64,000 nt of DNA from Streptomyces sp. TG1A-60 (GTDB lineage: Bacteria > Actinomycetota > Actinomycetes > Streptomycetales > Streptomycetaceae). Below the pieces are notes generated by a model. The model ran no database searches. It had not been told where the DNA came from and worked only from the letters and a program-made list of their open reading frames with translations. The position numbers and the translations under genes were made by a program. The stretch is from NCBI RefSeq assembly GCF_037201975.1, contig NZ_CP147520.1, positions 6,076,001 to 6,140,000 of the forward strand, written 5' to 3'. Below, piece after piece: positions 44,992 through 53,508 of the stretch; position 1 is the first letter of the stretch; each line of letters begins with the position of its first letter.

Positions 44992-45801
44992 GTGAAAAAG
45001 CTCTCCGCACGACGACGCCATCCGCTGGCGGCGGTCGTCGTCCTACTCATCGCGCTGGCGGCCTGCGCGGGGCTGTACACCGCCTTCGCGCCCGCGGAGC
45101 GGGCCGTGGCCGATGAGACCGCTCAGACCCTCACCATCGAGGAGGGCAAGAAGCTCTACGCCGTCGGCTGCGCAAGCTGCCACGGCACCGGCGGTCAGGG
45201 CACCACCGACGGGCCGAGCCTCGTGGGTGTGGGCGCGGCAGCCGTCGACTTCCAGGTCGGCACCGGCCGTATGCCCGCCCAGCAGCCGGGCGCGCAGGTC
45301 CCGCGCAAGAAGGTCATCTACTCGCAGGCCGAGATCGACCAGCTCGCGGCGTACATCGCCTCGCTGGGCGCCGGCCCGGAGATCCCGACCGAGAACGCGT
45401 ACAACCCCGAGGGCGCGGACATCGCCGAGGGCGGCGAACTGTTCAGGACCAACTGCGCTCAGTGCCACAACTTCACCGGCAAGGGCGGTGCGCTGTCCGA
45501 GGGCAAGTACGCGCCGGGCCTTGAGGGTGTCTCCCACAAGCACATCTACGAGGCCATGCAGACGGGCCCGCAGAACATGCCGTCCTTCCCCGACACCACG
45601 CTGTCGGAGGAGAACAAGAAGGACATCATCGCGTACCTCGAAGCGGTCAACAGCGACGACACCGTGGAGCCCGGCGGCCTCGGCCTCGGCGGACTCGGTC
45701 CGGTCAGCGAGGGCCTGTTCGCCTGGGTCTTCGGCCTCGGCTCGCTCATCGCCGTCGCCGTGTGGGTCGCCGCTCGGACCGCAAAGGCCAAGAAGTCATG
45801 A
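44992..45801 (+). CDS. qcrC: diheme cytochrome cc subunit of the bcc complex
   Basis: The 269-residue protein has an N-terminal membrane anchor (about 11-31), two cytochrome c domains with CASCH (Cys60, Cys63, His64) and CAQCH (Cys155, Cys158, His159), and a C-terminal membrane helix. The two hemes replace a soluble cytochrome c and hand electrons directly to the aa3 oxidase in a supercomplex. The GTG at 44992 gives a standard N-terminus. Its stop overlaps the qcrA start as ATGA. Confidence 0.96.
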   Translation: MKKLSARRRHPLAAVVVLLIALAACAGLYTAFAPAERAVADETAQTLTIEEGKKLYAVGCASCHGTGGQGTTDGPSLVGVGAAAVDFQVGTGRMPAQQPGAQVPRKKVIYSQAEIDQLAAYIASLGAGPEIPTENAYNPEGADIAEGGELFRTNCAQCHNFTGKGGALSEGKYAPGLEGVSHKHIYEAMQTGPQNMPSFPDTTLSEENKKDIIAYLEAVNSDDTVEPGGLGLGGLGPVSEGLFAWVFGLGSLIAVAVWVAARTAKAKKS

Positions 45802-46862
45802 GTAGCCAAGAGATTTCAGAAGAGAACCTGCCCGCTGGGCAGTCCACCGACGCAGCACATGGCGCGGTGAAGGTCGCGGACGAGGAGCACCCCTTCGCGG
45901 ACCCCGGCCTCCCGCCCCACGAGCACCGGATCCAGGACATCGACGAGCAGGCCGCCAAGCGGTCCGAGCGCACGGTCGCCCTGCTGTTCACGGTGTCGAT
46001 GCTGTCCACGATCGCGTTCATCGCCTCGTACGTGGCGATCCCCGTCGACAAGGCCGTCTACATCTGGCCGATCGGGCACCTCAGCGCGCTGAACTTCGCA
46101 CTGGGGACCACCCTCGGTCTGGCCCTGTTCTGCATCGGCGCGGGCGCGGTCCACTGGGCCCGCACGCTGATGTCGGACGTGGAGCTCGCCGACGAGCGGC
46201 ACCCGGTCGAGGCGACCCCCGAGGTCAAGGCCAAGGTGCTGGCCGACTTCCAGCAGGGCGCCAAGGAGTCCGCGCTCGGCCGTCGCAAGCTGATCCGCAA
46301 CACGATGTTCGGCGCGCTGGCCCTGTTCCCGCTCTCCGGTGTCGTCCTGCTCCGTGACCTCGGTCCGCTGCCCGGCACCAAGCTGCGCCACACCTCCTGG
46401 GCCAGGGGCAAGAAGCTCGTCAACATGAACACCAACGAGCCGCTGCGTCCCGCGGACGTCCTGGTCGGGTCGCTGACCTTCGCCATGCCGGAGGGCCTGG
46501 ACGAGCACGACCACGACTTCCTGAAGGACATCGCCAAGGACGCCCTGATGATCATCCGGCTGGAGCCGAAGGACATCAAGGACAGGCGCGAGCTGGAGTG
46601 GTCGTACGAGGGCATCGTCGCGTACTCGAAGATCTGCACCCATGTCGGTTGCCCGATCTCCCTGTACGAGCAGCAGACGCATCACGCGCTCTGCCCCTGC
46701 CATCAGTCCACCTTCGACCTCGCCGACGGCGGCCGGGTCATCTTCGGCCCCGCGGGTCACGCTCTGCCGCAGCTGAGGATCACCGTCGGAGAAGACGGCT
46801 ACCTCGAAGCGGTGAGCGACTTCGAAGAGCCCGTCGGTCCTGCCTTCTGGGAGCGCGGATGA
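45798..46862 (+). CDS. qcrA: Rieske iron-sulfur subunit of the bcc complex
   Basis: The 354-residue protein has three membrane helices (about 57-78, 88-112 and 166-185), as in other actinobacteria, and a Rieske domain with CTHVGC and CPCHQS holding the [2Fe-2S] cluster near residues 292-315. It accepts electrons from quinol and passes them to QcrC. The ATG at 45798 overlaps the qcrC stop and its own stop overlaps the qcrB start, so the three subunits are translationally coupled. Confidence 0.96.
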   Translation: MSSQEISEENLPAGQSTDAAHGAVKVADEEHPFADPGLPPHEHRIQDIDEQAAKRSERTVALLFTVSMLSTIAFIASYVAIPVDKAVYIWPIGHLSALNFALGTTLGLALFCIGAGAVHWARTLMSDVELADERHPVEATPEVKAKVLADFQQGAKESALGRRKLIRNTMFGALALFPLSGVVLLRDLGPLPGTKLRHTSWARGKKLVNMNTNEPLRPADVLVGSLTFAMPEGLDEHDHDFLKDIAKDALMIIRLEPKDIKDRRELEWSYEGIVAYSKICTHVGCPISLYEQQTHHALCPCHQSTFDLADGGRVIFGPAGHALPQLRITVGEDGYLEAVSDFEEPVGPAFWERG

Positions 46863-48508
46863 GTACTACGAGGAACACCGCCACCGCCACCGCCTCGCGT
46901 TCGCGCGGGAAGGCGCCGGCCGGCGAGCGGGTCGCCGACTGGGCCGACGGCCGGCTCGGGATCTACTCCCTGGCCAAGGCCAACATGCGCAAGATCTTCC
47001 CCGACCACTGGTCGTTCATGCTGGGTGAGGTCGCGCTCTACAGCTTCCTCATCATCATCCTCACGGGTGTGTACCTGACGCTGTTCTTCCACCCGTCGAT
47101 GAACGAGGTGGAGTACGACGGCTCGTACGTTCCGCTGCAGGGTCAGCTGATGTCCGAAGCGTTCAACTCGACCATGCACATCTCGTTCGAGGTGCGCGGT
47201 GGTCTGCTGATCCGGCAGATCCACCACTGGGCGGCGCTGATCTTCCTCGCGGCCATGTTCGTGCACATGATGCGCGTGTTCTTCACGGGTGCGTTCCGCA
47301 AGCCCCGTGAGGTCAACTGGCTGTTCGGCTTCCTGCTGTTCGTCCTCGGCATGTTCACCGGCTTCACCGGTTACTCGCTCCCGGACGACCTGCTCTCCGG
47401 CACCGGTGTCCGCTTCATGCAGGGCGCGGTCCTGTCCGTGCCGATCGTCGGCACGTACCTGTCGTTCTTCCTCTTCGGCGGCGAGTTCCCGGGCGGCGAC
47501 TTCGTGGCCCGGTTCTACTCGGTCCACATCCTGCTGCTGCCGGGCATCATGCTCGGCCTCGTGGTGGCGCACCTGATCCTGGTCTTCTACCACAAGCACA
47601 CGCAGTTCGCGGGCCCCGGAAAGACGAACAACAACGTCGTCGGCATGCCGCTGATGCCGGTCTACATGGCCAAGGCCGGGGGCTTCTTCTTCCTGGTCTT
47701 CGGTGTCATCGCGATCATCTCGGCCATCGCCACGATCAACCCGATCTGGAACATCGGCCCGTACCGCCCGGACCAGGTGTCCACCGGCGCCCAGCCGGAC
47801 TGGTACATGGGCTTCTCCGAGGGCCTGATCCGTGTCATGCCGGGCTGGGAGATCAACTTCTGGGGCCACACGCTCGTCCTGGGCGTGTTCATCCCGCTGA
47901 TGATCTTCCCGCTGGTCCTGGTCGCGATCGCGGTCTACCCGTTCATCGAGTCCTGGGTCACCGGCGACAAGCGCGAGCACCACATCCTGGACCGTCCGCG
48001 CAACGCCCCGACCCGTACGGCCTTCGGTGTCGCGTGGATCACCTGGTACATGGTCCTGCTGATCGGTGGTGGAAACGACCTCTGGGCGACCCACTTCCAC
48101 CTGTCGATCAACGCCATCACCTGGTTCGTCCGGATCGCGTTCTTCGTGGGCCCGGTCCTCGCGTTCGTCGTCACCAAGCGCATCTGCCTCGGCCTGCAGC
48201 GCCGGGACAAGGAGAAGGTCCTGCACGGTCGCGAGACCGGCATCATCAAGCGCCTGCCGCACGGTGAGTTCATCGAGGTCCACGAGCCGCTCAGCCAGGA
48301 GCAGCTGCACATGCTCACGGCCCACGAGCAGTACGAGCCGGCCGAGATCGGTCCCGCGGTCGACGAGAACGGTGTCGCCCGGAAGACCACGCGCCGCGAG
48401 AAGCTCCGCGCCAAGCTGAGCAAGGGCTACTACGGCGAGGACAACCAGATCGCCAAGCCGACCGTCGAGGAGTACAAGGAGATCACGAGCGGCCACGGCC
48501 ACCACTGA
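46859..48508 (+). CDS. qcrB: cytochrome b subunit of the bcc complex
   Basis: The 549-residue protein has the cytochrome b core with paired heme-binding histidines ([20 protein letters not shown] and [20 protein letters not shown]) and the quinol-site PDWY motif ([12 protein letters not shown]). A long hydrophilic actinobacterial tail ends in a histidine-rich SGHGHH. It oxidises menaquinol. The ATG at 46859 overlaps the qcrA stop (ATGA). A strong terminator follows. Confidence 0.97.
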   Translation: MSTTRNTATATASRSRGKAPAGERVADWADGRLGIYSLAKANMRKIFPDHWSFMLGEVALYSFLIIILTGVYLTLFFHPSMNEVEYDGSYVPLQGQLMSEAFNSTMHISFEVRGGLLIRQIHHWAALIFLAAMFVHMMRVFFTGAFRKPREVNWLFGFLLFVLGMFTGFTGYSLPDDLLSGTGVRFMQGAVLSVPIVGTYLSFFLFGGEFPGGDFVARFYSVHILLLPGIMLGLVVAHLILVFYHKHTQFAGPGKTNNNVVGMPLMPVYMAKAGGFFFLVFGVIAIISAIATINPIWNIGPYRPDQVSTGAQPDWYMGFSEGLIRVMPGWEINFWGHTLVLGVFIPLMIFPLVLVAIAVYPFIESWVTGDKREHHILDRPRNAPTRTAFGVAWITWYMVLLIGGGNDLWATHFHLSINAITWFVRIAFFVGPVLAFVVTKRICLGLQRRDKEKVLHGRETGIIKRLPHGEFIEVHEPLSQEQLHMLTAHEQYEPAEIGPAVDENGVARKTTRREKLRAKLSKGYYGEDNQIAKPTVEEYKEITSGHGHH

Positions 48509-48533
48509 TCGCTTCGCTTCGCCACACCACGGT

Positions 48534-48572
48534 CGAAGGGCCCCCGTCCGATCTTCGGACGGGGGCCCTTCG
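48534..48572 (+). terminator. terminator of the qcr operon
   Basis: Arms 48534-48551 and 48555-48572 are an 18-bp perfect inverted repeat with a TCT loop, 25 nt after the qcrB stop. Confidence 0.85.
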
Positions 48573-48660
48573 TCGTGCTCTGACCTGGATAGGGTGGGAG
48601 CACATCACTGAACACACGGTTCGCGAGGCATGTCCCGCGCCACGACATCCAGGAGCGGCT

Positions 48661-49725
48661 ATGAGCGCTGTGCCCCCCGCTGGAGGCGACACCGCGGCGG
48701 GCCGTTCCTGGCCCGCGGTGTTGAACGCGCTGCTGTCCGGGCACGACCAGGACGCCGGTGCCACGTTCTGGGCGATGGACCAGATCATGCGGGGCGAGGC
48801 GACGGACGCGCAGATCGCCGGGTTCGTGGTGGCGCTGCGAGCCAAGGGCGAGACCGTCGAGGAGATCACCGGACTGGTGCGGGCGTTGTACGAGCACGCC
48901 CATGTGATCGACGTGTCGGGGAAGACCGTCGACATCGTCGGTACGGGCGGGGACGGCGCCAAGACGGTCAACATCTCCACGATGTCGTCGATCGTCGTCG
49001 CCGGTACGGGCGCGAAGGTCGTCAAGCACGGCAACCGGGCCGCGTCGTCGGCGTCCGGCGCGTCCGATGTGCTGGAGAGGCTGGGCGTCAATCTGGAGCT
49101 GACGCCGAAGCGGGTGGCCGAGGTCGCCGAGGAGGCCGGGATCACCTTCTGCTTCGCGGTGAAGTTCCACCCGGCGCTGCGTCATGTGGCCGCCGCGCGC
49201 GGGCAGTTGGGCATCCGGACCGTCTTCAACGCGCTGGGGCCGCTGGCCAACCCGGCGAAGGTCAGGGCCCAGGCGGTGGGGGTCGCCGACCCGCGTATGG
49301 CGCCCATCATGGCCGGTGTCTTCGCCGAGCGCGGCAACTCGTCGCTGGTCTTCCGGGGCGACGACGGCCTCGACGAACTGACGACCACGGCCACGTCACG
49401 GGTGTGGGTCGTGCGGAACGGCAAGGTGACCGAGGAGGCCTTCGACCCGCGCGACGTGGGGCTGGAGATGGTGCCGGTGGAGGCGCTGCGGGGAGCCGAC
49501 GCCTCTTTCAACGCGGATGTCGCGCGACGGCTGCTGGGCGGGGAGACCGGCCCGGTCCGGGATGCGGTGCTGCTGAACTCGGCGGCGGCGCTGGTGGCCC
49601 TCGGGCCGACGTCCGGCTCCCTGGCGGAGCAGTTGCGCGCGGGGATGGAGCGGGCGGCCGAGTCGATCGACTCGGGGGCGGCGCGGAGGGTTCTCGAGCG
49701 GTGGGTCGCGGCGACCAACACGTAG
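48661..49725 (+). CDS. trpD: anthranilate phosphoribosyltransferase
   Basis: The 354-residue enzyme joins anthranilate to phosphoribosyl pyrophosphate in tryptophan synthesis. It has the PRPP-binding [17 protein letters not shown] (about residues 98-114), [21 protein letters not shown], and [31 protein letters not shown] lies before the ATG at 48661; TAGGGT at 48590-48595 is a -10 candidate. It is separate from other tryptophan genes, which is usual in streptomycetes. Confidence 0.95.
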   Translation: MSAVPPAGGDTAAGRSWPAVLNALLSGHDQDAGATFWAMDQIMRGEATDAQIAGFVVALRAKGETVEEITGLVRALYEHAHVIDVSGKTVDIVGTGGDGAKTVNISTMSSIVVAGTGAKVVKHGNRAASSASGASDVLERLGVNLELTPKRVAEVAEEAGITFCFAVKFHPALRHVAAARGQLGIRTVFNALGPLANPAKVRAQAVGVADPRMAPIMAGVFAERGNSSLVFRGDDGLDELTTTATSRVWVVRNGKVTEEAFDPRDVGLEMVPVEALRGADASFNADVARRLLGGETGPVRDAVLLNSAAALVALGPTSGSLAEQLRAGMERAAESIDSGAARRVLERWVAATNT

Positions 49726-49742
49726 CGCCCGGCCGCCCCAGG

Positions 49743-49771
49743 CCCGCGCCCCGGCTTTTCGGGGGCGCGGG
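49743..49771. terminator. GC-rich hairpin after trpD (repeat family)
   Basis: CCCGCGCCCC (49743-49752) and GGGGCGCGGG (49762-49771) form a 10-bp stem with a GGCTTTTCG loop, followed by GGAACCGCGCGA like the copy at 18747. It ends trpD and abuts the left edge of the aminotransferase remnant. Confidence 0.7.
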
Positions 49772-49782
49772 GAACCGCGCGA

Positions 49783-50401
49783 GCCACCGACTCACTCAAC
49801 CTCCTCGCCGCCGCGCTGCCCGCCGACTGCCAGGTCTTCGTCTTCGAGACGGAGCACCACGCCTCGCTCCTGCCGTGGGCGGAGGCGCGGGTGACGTACC
49901 TGGACGCGCCCCGGACGCCGCGGGAGGCCGTGGCCACGCTGGAGACCGCTCTCGCAGGCCGCGACCCGCACGGGCCGGCGCTGGTACGCGTCACCGGGGC
50001 CTCCAATGTCACCGGGGAGATCTGGCCGGTGCGTGAGCTGGCCGCCGCCGCGCACGCGCACGGTGCCCGGATCGTGCTGGACGCGGCCCAGCTCGCCCCC
50101 ACCACCCGCTTTCCGTACGGGAGCCGGACGTGGACTGGGTCGCCTTCTCGGGGCACAAGCTGTACGCGCCCTTCGGCTCCGGAATGCTCGCAGGGCGCGC
50201 CGACTGGCTGCGTGCGGCGGACCCGTACCTCGCGGGGGGCGGCGCCTCCCGCAAGGTGAGCCGGCGCGCGGACGGGGGAGTGGACGTCGAGTGGCACGAG
50301 ACCGCCGCCCGGCACGAGGCCGGCTCGCCCAACATCATCGGCGCCTACTCCACCGCCTCCGCCTGCAAGGCCCTCACCGAGGCCGGGGTGCGGGGCGCGG
50401 G
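49783..50401 (+). pseudogene. fragment of a class V aminotransferase-like PLP enzyme
   Basis: Translated homology begins abruptly at 49783 with ATDSLNLLAAALPADCQVF, lacking the normal first about 90 residues, and runs to LDAAQLA near 50094. One C appears missing from the run at 50096-50100: the next frame continues without a gap as HPLSVREPDVDWVAFSGHKL (with the PLP-binding Lys) to ACKALTEAG near 50390. The usual C-terminal about 100 residues are absent. So the gene is truncated at both ends and frameshifted. The left edge meets a GC-rich hairpin repeat, hinting at recombination there. Confidence 0.75.
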
Positions 50402-50467
50402 TGTCGCGCGAGACGGATCCTCGGCGGACCGGTCCTGCCGGGCCGTCCGCGGTCTTCCGGTGGCGCG

Positions 50468-50749
50468 CTACCCGTCCAGCCCGATGGCGAACGCGGCCTC
50501 CAGGTCGTGCTGCGAATACGTCCGGAACGCCACATGCGTGTCCGTCGCCAACACTCCCGGGATCTTGCTGATCGCCCCGGGAATCACCTCCGCCAGATCG
50601 TCGTGCGCCTTCACCCGCACCATGGCGACCAGGTCGTACGTACCGGTCACCGAGAACACCTCGCTCACGGATTCGAGCGAGGCGATCGACTCCGCGATCT
50701 CCGGGATCCGGTCCACGCTGGTCTTGACGAGCACGATCGCGGTGATCAC
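50468..50749 (-). CDS. Lrp/AsnC ligand-binding (RAM) domain protein without DNA-binding domain
   Basis: The 93-residue protein is a single RAM domain: MITAIVLVKTSVDRIPEIAE, then SVTGTYDLVAMVRVKAHDDL and GVLATDTHVAFRTYSQHDLE. Such stand-alone domains assemble into rings and bind amino acids, and may modulate full-length Lrp proteins. There is no helix-turn-helix. The GTG at 50749 overlaps the stop of the rhomboid gene (GTGA), so the two are translationally coupled. It converges on the aminotransferase remnant. Confidence 0.9.
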   Translation of the reverse strand: MITAIVLVKTSVDRIPEIAESIASLESVSEVFSVTGTYDLVAMVRVKAHDDLAEVIPGAISKIPGVLATDTHVAFRTYSQHDLEAAFAIGLDG

Positions 50750-51477
50750 GGCTGTTTCTCTCCCTCGGGGGCCGGAGCTGGGACTTTCACTCTAGCCCTA
50801 CGCCCATAACGCCCCCAGGCGTAGACGAACCCCAGTCCGAACCCCACCAGGTGTGCCAGATAGGCGACCTGCGGCCCCGACGTCTGCCGCCCCGCGGCAA
50901 GCCACTGCAGGCTCACCCAGAACGGCAGCGTCACCCAGGCCGGAAAGCGCAGCGGGAGGAAGAGGAGGAACGGGAAGAGGCTCGTGACCCGCGCCCGGGG
51001 GAACAGGAAGAGAAACGCGCCGAGCACCGCGGAGATCGACCCGGACGCGCCGACCAGCGACTGCGGTGACCCGGCGTGCGCGGCGGCGTACGCCACCAGC
51101 GCGAGGTAGCCGCAGCCCACGTAGAAGAGGGCGAACTCCACATGGCCCATGCGTTCCTCGGCCATCGCCCCGAAGACGAAGAGGAAGAGCATGTTGCCGA
51201 GGAGGTGCAGCCAGCTGCCGTGCACGAAGAGCGCGGTGACGGGGGTGAGCGCCGCGCGCGGGGTGCCGTTGAAGAGTTCCACGGGCACGACGCCCCAGCG
51301 GCGGAAGTACGCCCGCTGCGCGGCGAGCAGTTCGTCCCCGGTGCCGTACACGGGGTTGAGGCCCGCAGCCGGTCCGATCAGGAAGATCGCACAGCAGACG
51401 GCGATCAGCCCGTACGTCACCGGCGCCGACTCGTTGCGTACGGCCCCGCCGGCCGAGGTGTTCCACTTGCCGATCAT
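50746..51477 (-). CDS. rhomboid-family intramembrane serine protease
   Basis: The 243-residue protein has at least six membrane helices with rhomboid hallmarks: the GN motif in HLLGNMLFLFVFGAMAEERMG, catalytic Ser in VGASGSISAVLGAFL, and catalytic His in AHLVGFGLGF. It should cut membrane-spanning segments of unknown substrates. The ATG at 51477 places the first helix about 20 residues in; longer in-frame extensions are unlike the family. Its stop overlaps the Lrp-like gene start. Confidence 0.92.
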   Translation of the reverse strand: MIGKWNTSAGGAVRNESAPVTYGLIAVCCAIFLIGPAAGLNPVYGTGDELLAAQRAYFRRWGVVPVELFNGTPRAALTPVTALFVHGSWLHLLGNMLFLFVFGAMAEERMGHVEFALFYVGCGYLALVAYAAAHAGSPQSLVGASGSISAVLGAFLFLFPRARVTSLFPFLLFLPLRFPAWVTLPFWVSLQWLAAGRQTSGPQVAYLAHLVGFGLGFVYAWGRYGRRARVKVPAPAPEGEKQP

Positions 51478-51631
51478 GAACAGAGCATGACGTAACGGGA
51501 CCGACCTGCACAGACCGCCTCGCCGCCGTCGGCGAACGGGCATCGGGTACCGGTCAGGCCGTAGGGTTACGAGCCACACGCACCGGGAGGCCGGCGCACC
51601 ACGGAGACCGGAAGAAGGAAGAGCAGCCACG

Positions 51632-51871
51632 ATGACGGTTCCCCTGCCGACGGAGACGACCCGCTGGCGCTGCACGCTCTGTGGCAACCTCACGCGGTTC
51701 GACGTGACCCGCTCCTCGAAGGTCGTCGAGTACGTTCACCTCGACCTCGCCGGGGAGCCGAAGGTCGAGGAGCGCGAGGTGGTCAGTGAGACCATCGAGT
51801 CGGTGCGCTGCCGCTGGTGCAACGCCGTGGACCAGGTGGAACTCGTGGACAGGCCGGGCGCCGGCTCCTGA
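51632..51871 (+). CDS. small zinc-ribbon protein (79 aa)
   Basis: The 79-residue protein has two cysteine pairs, CTLCGN (about 14-19) and CRWCNA (about 60-65), separated by an acidic beta-rich segment, so it probably forms a zinc ribbon. No further function can be assigned; short conserved proteins of this form are common in streptomycetes. A GGAAGAG segment lies about 9-15 nt before the ATG at 51632. The NYN-domain gene follows 35 nt after its stop on the same strand, so they are likely co-transcribed. Confidence 0.75.
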   Translation: MTVPLPTETTRWRCTLCGNLTRFDVTRSSKVVEYVHLDLAGEPKVEEREVVSETIESVRCRWCNAVDQVELVDRPGAGS

Positions 51872-51906
51872 AGGAGCGGGCCCCGCACAGACATTTGGGG
51901 TGACGG

Positions 51907-53250
51907 ATGGTGGAGACCGCGGGCGGGGGGCCGGACGACGGCGCCGCTGAGGTGCTCGACCGGCCGCTGCCCGAGGGCGCGCGCAGACGTGTCGTGCAGA
52001 TCGTCTCCGACGGCTTCGGCGGGATGACCGTCTCCGAACTGCCCGCCCAGCTCAGGCAGTACGCGCGGTTCGCCCCGAATCGGCGGGTGAAGTTCGCGGG
52101 CAACGCGATGGCGGCAGCCGTGGAGACCGACGCGCTTTTCCGGCAGCGGATCGGCGAGCGGTTCCGGGAGGCTCACCCGGAGTTGGCCGGCGCCCTCGAC
52201 ACGGGCACGCCGCCCCCGGCCGCGGACCCGCTGGACGTGGTGGCGGCGGCTTACGTACTGCGCCCCGCGGGCTGGGTGAAGCTGGTCGCCGCCGCCGGCG
52301 AGGAGGCGCAGCGGGCCCACGCCGAGCGGGCCGAGGAGGAGAACCGCGCCGAGCTGGAGCGGCTGCGTGAGCAGCTCGCCGAGGCGCGCGGCCACACGAA
52401 GACCGAGACGGAACGGCTGCGCGCGGAGCTGGAGTCGGCAAGGAAGGAGGCCGACTCGCTGCACCGCAAGCTCCGGGCCGCCCTCAGCGACGTCAAGCGC
52501 GGCGAGGCCGCGCTGCGCAAGCTGCACGCCGAGCTGGAGACCGTGCGGACCGAGGGGCACGCCCAGGTGTCCGCCGCCGAGAGCGAGACCCGGCGCGTGA
52601 AGGCCCGGCTCGGTGAGGCGGAGGCCGCCCTGGAGGCCGCCCGGCGGGCCGCCCGCGAGGGACGCAGTGTCGAGGACATGCGGGTACGGCTGCTGCTGGA
52701 CACCGTGCTGGACGCGGCCCAGGGGCTCCGGCGGGAGCTGGCCCTGCCGCCGGTCTCCGTACGCCCCGCCGAGACCGTCGACGCGGTCGAGCCGGGGCGG
52801 ATGACCCCGAAGGACATCGCCGCCCGCGCGCTCTCCGAGAACGACCCGGCGATCGTGGACCAGTTGCTGGCGCTGCCGCAGGCACATCTCGTCGTCGACG
52901 GCTACAACGTCACCAAGACCGGCTATCCGCAGATGCCGTTGGAGAAGCAGCGGCTGAGGCTCCTGGGGCAGCTCTCGCAGCTCGCCGCGCAGACCGGCGC
53001 CGAGGTGACCTGCGTCTTCGACGGGGCCGAACTGGCAGCGCCGGTGCTGCTCGCGCCGCCGCGCGGGGTGCGGGTGCTGTTCTCCAAGCCCGGTGTCACC
53101 GCCGACGAGTTGATCCGTCAGCTGGTGCGCGCCGAACCCCCCGGGCGGCCCGTCATCGTCGTCTCCACCGACCGTGAGGTGGCCGACGGGATCGCCAAGG
53201 CGGGTGCCCGGCCGGTGGCCTCCGCGGTGCTCCTCAAGCGGCTTTCCTGA
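51907..53250 (+). CDS. coiled-coil protein with C-terminal NYN (PIN-like) nuclease domain
   Basis: The 447-residue protein has an N-terminal globular part (about 1-130), a long coiled coil (about 135-255, rich in E/R/A heptads) and a C-terminal NYN/YacP-like domain. That domain begins LVVDGYNVTKTGYPQMPLE (about 331) with the metal-binding Asp, then VTCVFDGAE and VIVVSTDREVADGIAKAGA. NYN domains are PIN-like ribonucleases related to RNase M5/Rae1. Fusion to a coiled coil is the usual streptomycete form; the RNA target is unknown. The ATG at 51907 is used. Confidence 0.85.
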   Translation: MVETAGGGPDDGAAEVLDRPLPEGARRRVVQIVSDGFGGMTVSELPAQLRQYARFAPNRRVKFAGNAMAAAVETDALFRQRIGERFREAHPELAGALDTGTPPPAADPLDVVAAAYVLRPAGWVKLVAAAGEEAQRAHAERAEEENRAELERLREQLAEARGHTKTETERLRAELESARKEADSLHRKLRAALSDVKRGEAALRKLHAELETVRTEGHAQVSAAESETRRVKARLGEAEAALEAARRAAREGRSVEDMRVRLLLDTVLDAAQGLRRELALPPVSVRPAETVDAVEPGRMTPKDIAARALSENDPAIVDQLLALPQAHLVVDGYNVTKTGYPQMPLEKQRLRLLGQLSQLAAQTGAEVTCVFDGAELAAPVLLAPPRGVRVLFSKPGVTADELIRQLVRAEPPGRPVIVVSTDREVADGIAKAGARPVASAVLLKRLS

Positions 53251-53508
53251 CCTTTCGGCCCCGTCCGCCCCATCGGCAACGTACAGGCGCTATGACCGAA
53301 TTGACGGAAAAGTTGCGCAACATAGCGTCAATCGAACATGACTGTATGTGTGTTGAGTGTAAATTGTGCGCCGTGGGATGGGATTTTTCCCGGGGGGATT
53401 TGAAGTGATCACCGTTTGGTCACTAGGGTCTGGGCTCAAACCTCTGAACGGGTGATCGTCACCGGAGTCCCCGCCGGTCGGTCGCTCACATGAAGGAGTT
53501 CACCTACC
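53251..53508 (+). promoter_or_regulatory. structured leader upstream of NlpC/P60 gene
   Basis: This 258-nt stretch is AT-rich for the window and packed with symmetry. It holds TTGACG/CGTCAA (53301-53306 and 53326-53331) enclosing the palindrome GTTGCGCAAC (53312-53321). A later stem of about ten pairs, GATCACCGTT with AACGGGTGATC, encloses a smaller hairpin. AAGGAG lies before the GTG at 53509. It looks like a promoter region followed by a folded 5' leader. It lacks the conserved GGGGGAACC and GCTAACC-type segments expected for the ydaO (cyclic di-AMP) class, so I do not name a riboswitch. Confidence 0.5.

Noticed and set aside
53251..53508. Cyclic di-AMP (ydaO) riboswitch before the NlpC/P60 gene
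   Set aside because: The position is right, but I could not find the conserved GGGGGAACC, GGGGTGAAT and GCTAACC-type segments; only generic stems are visible.
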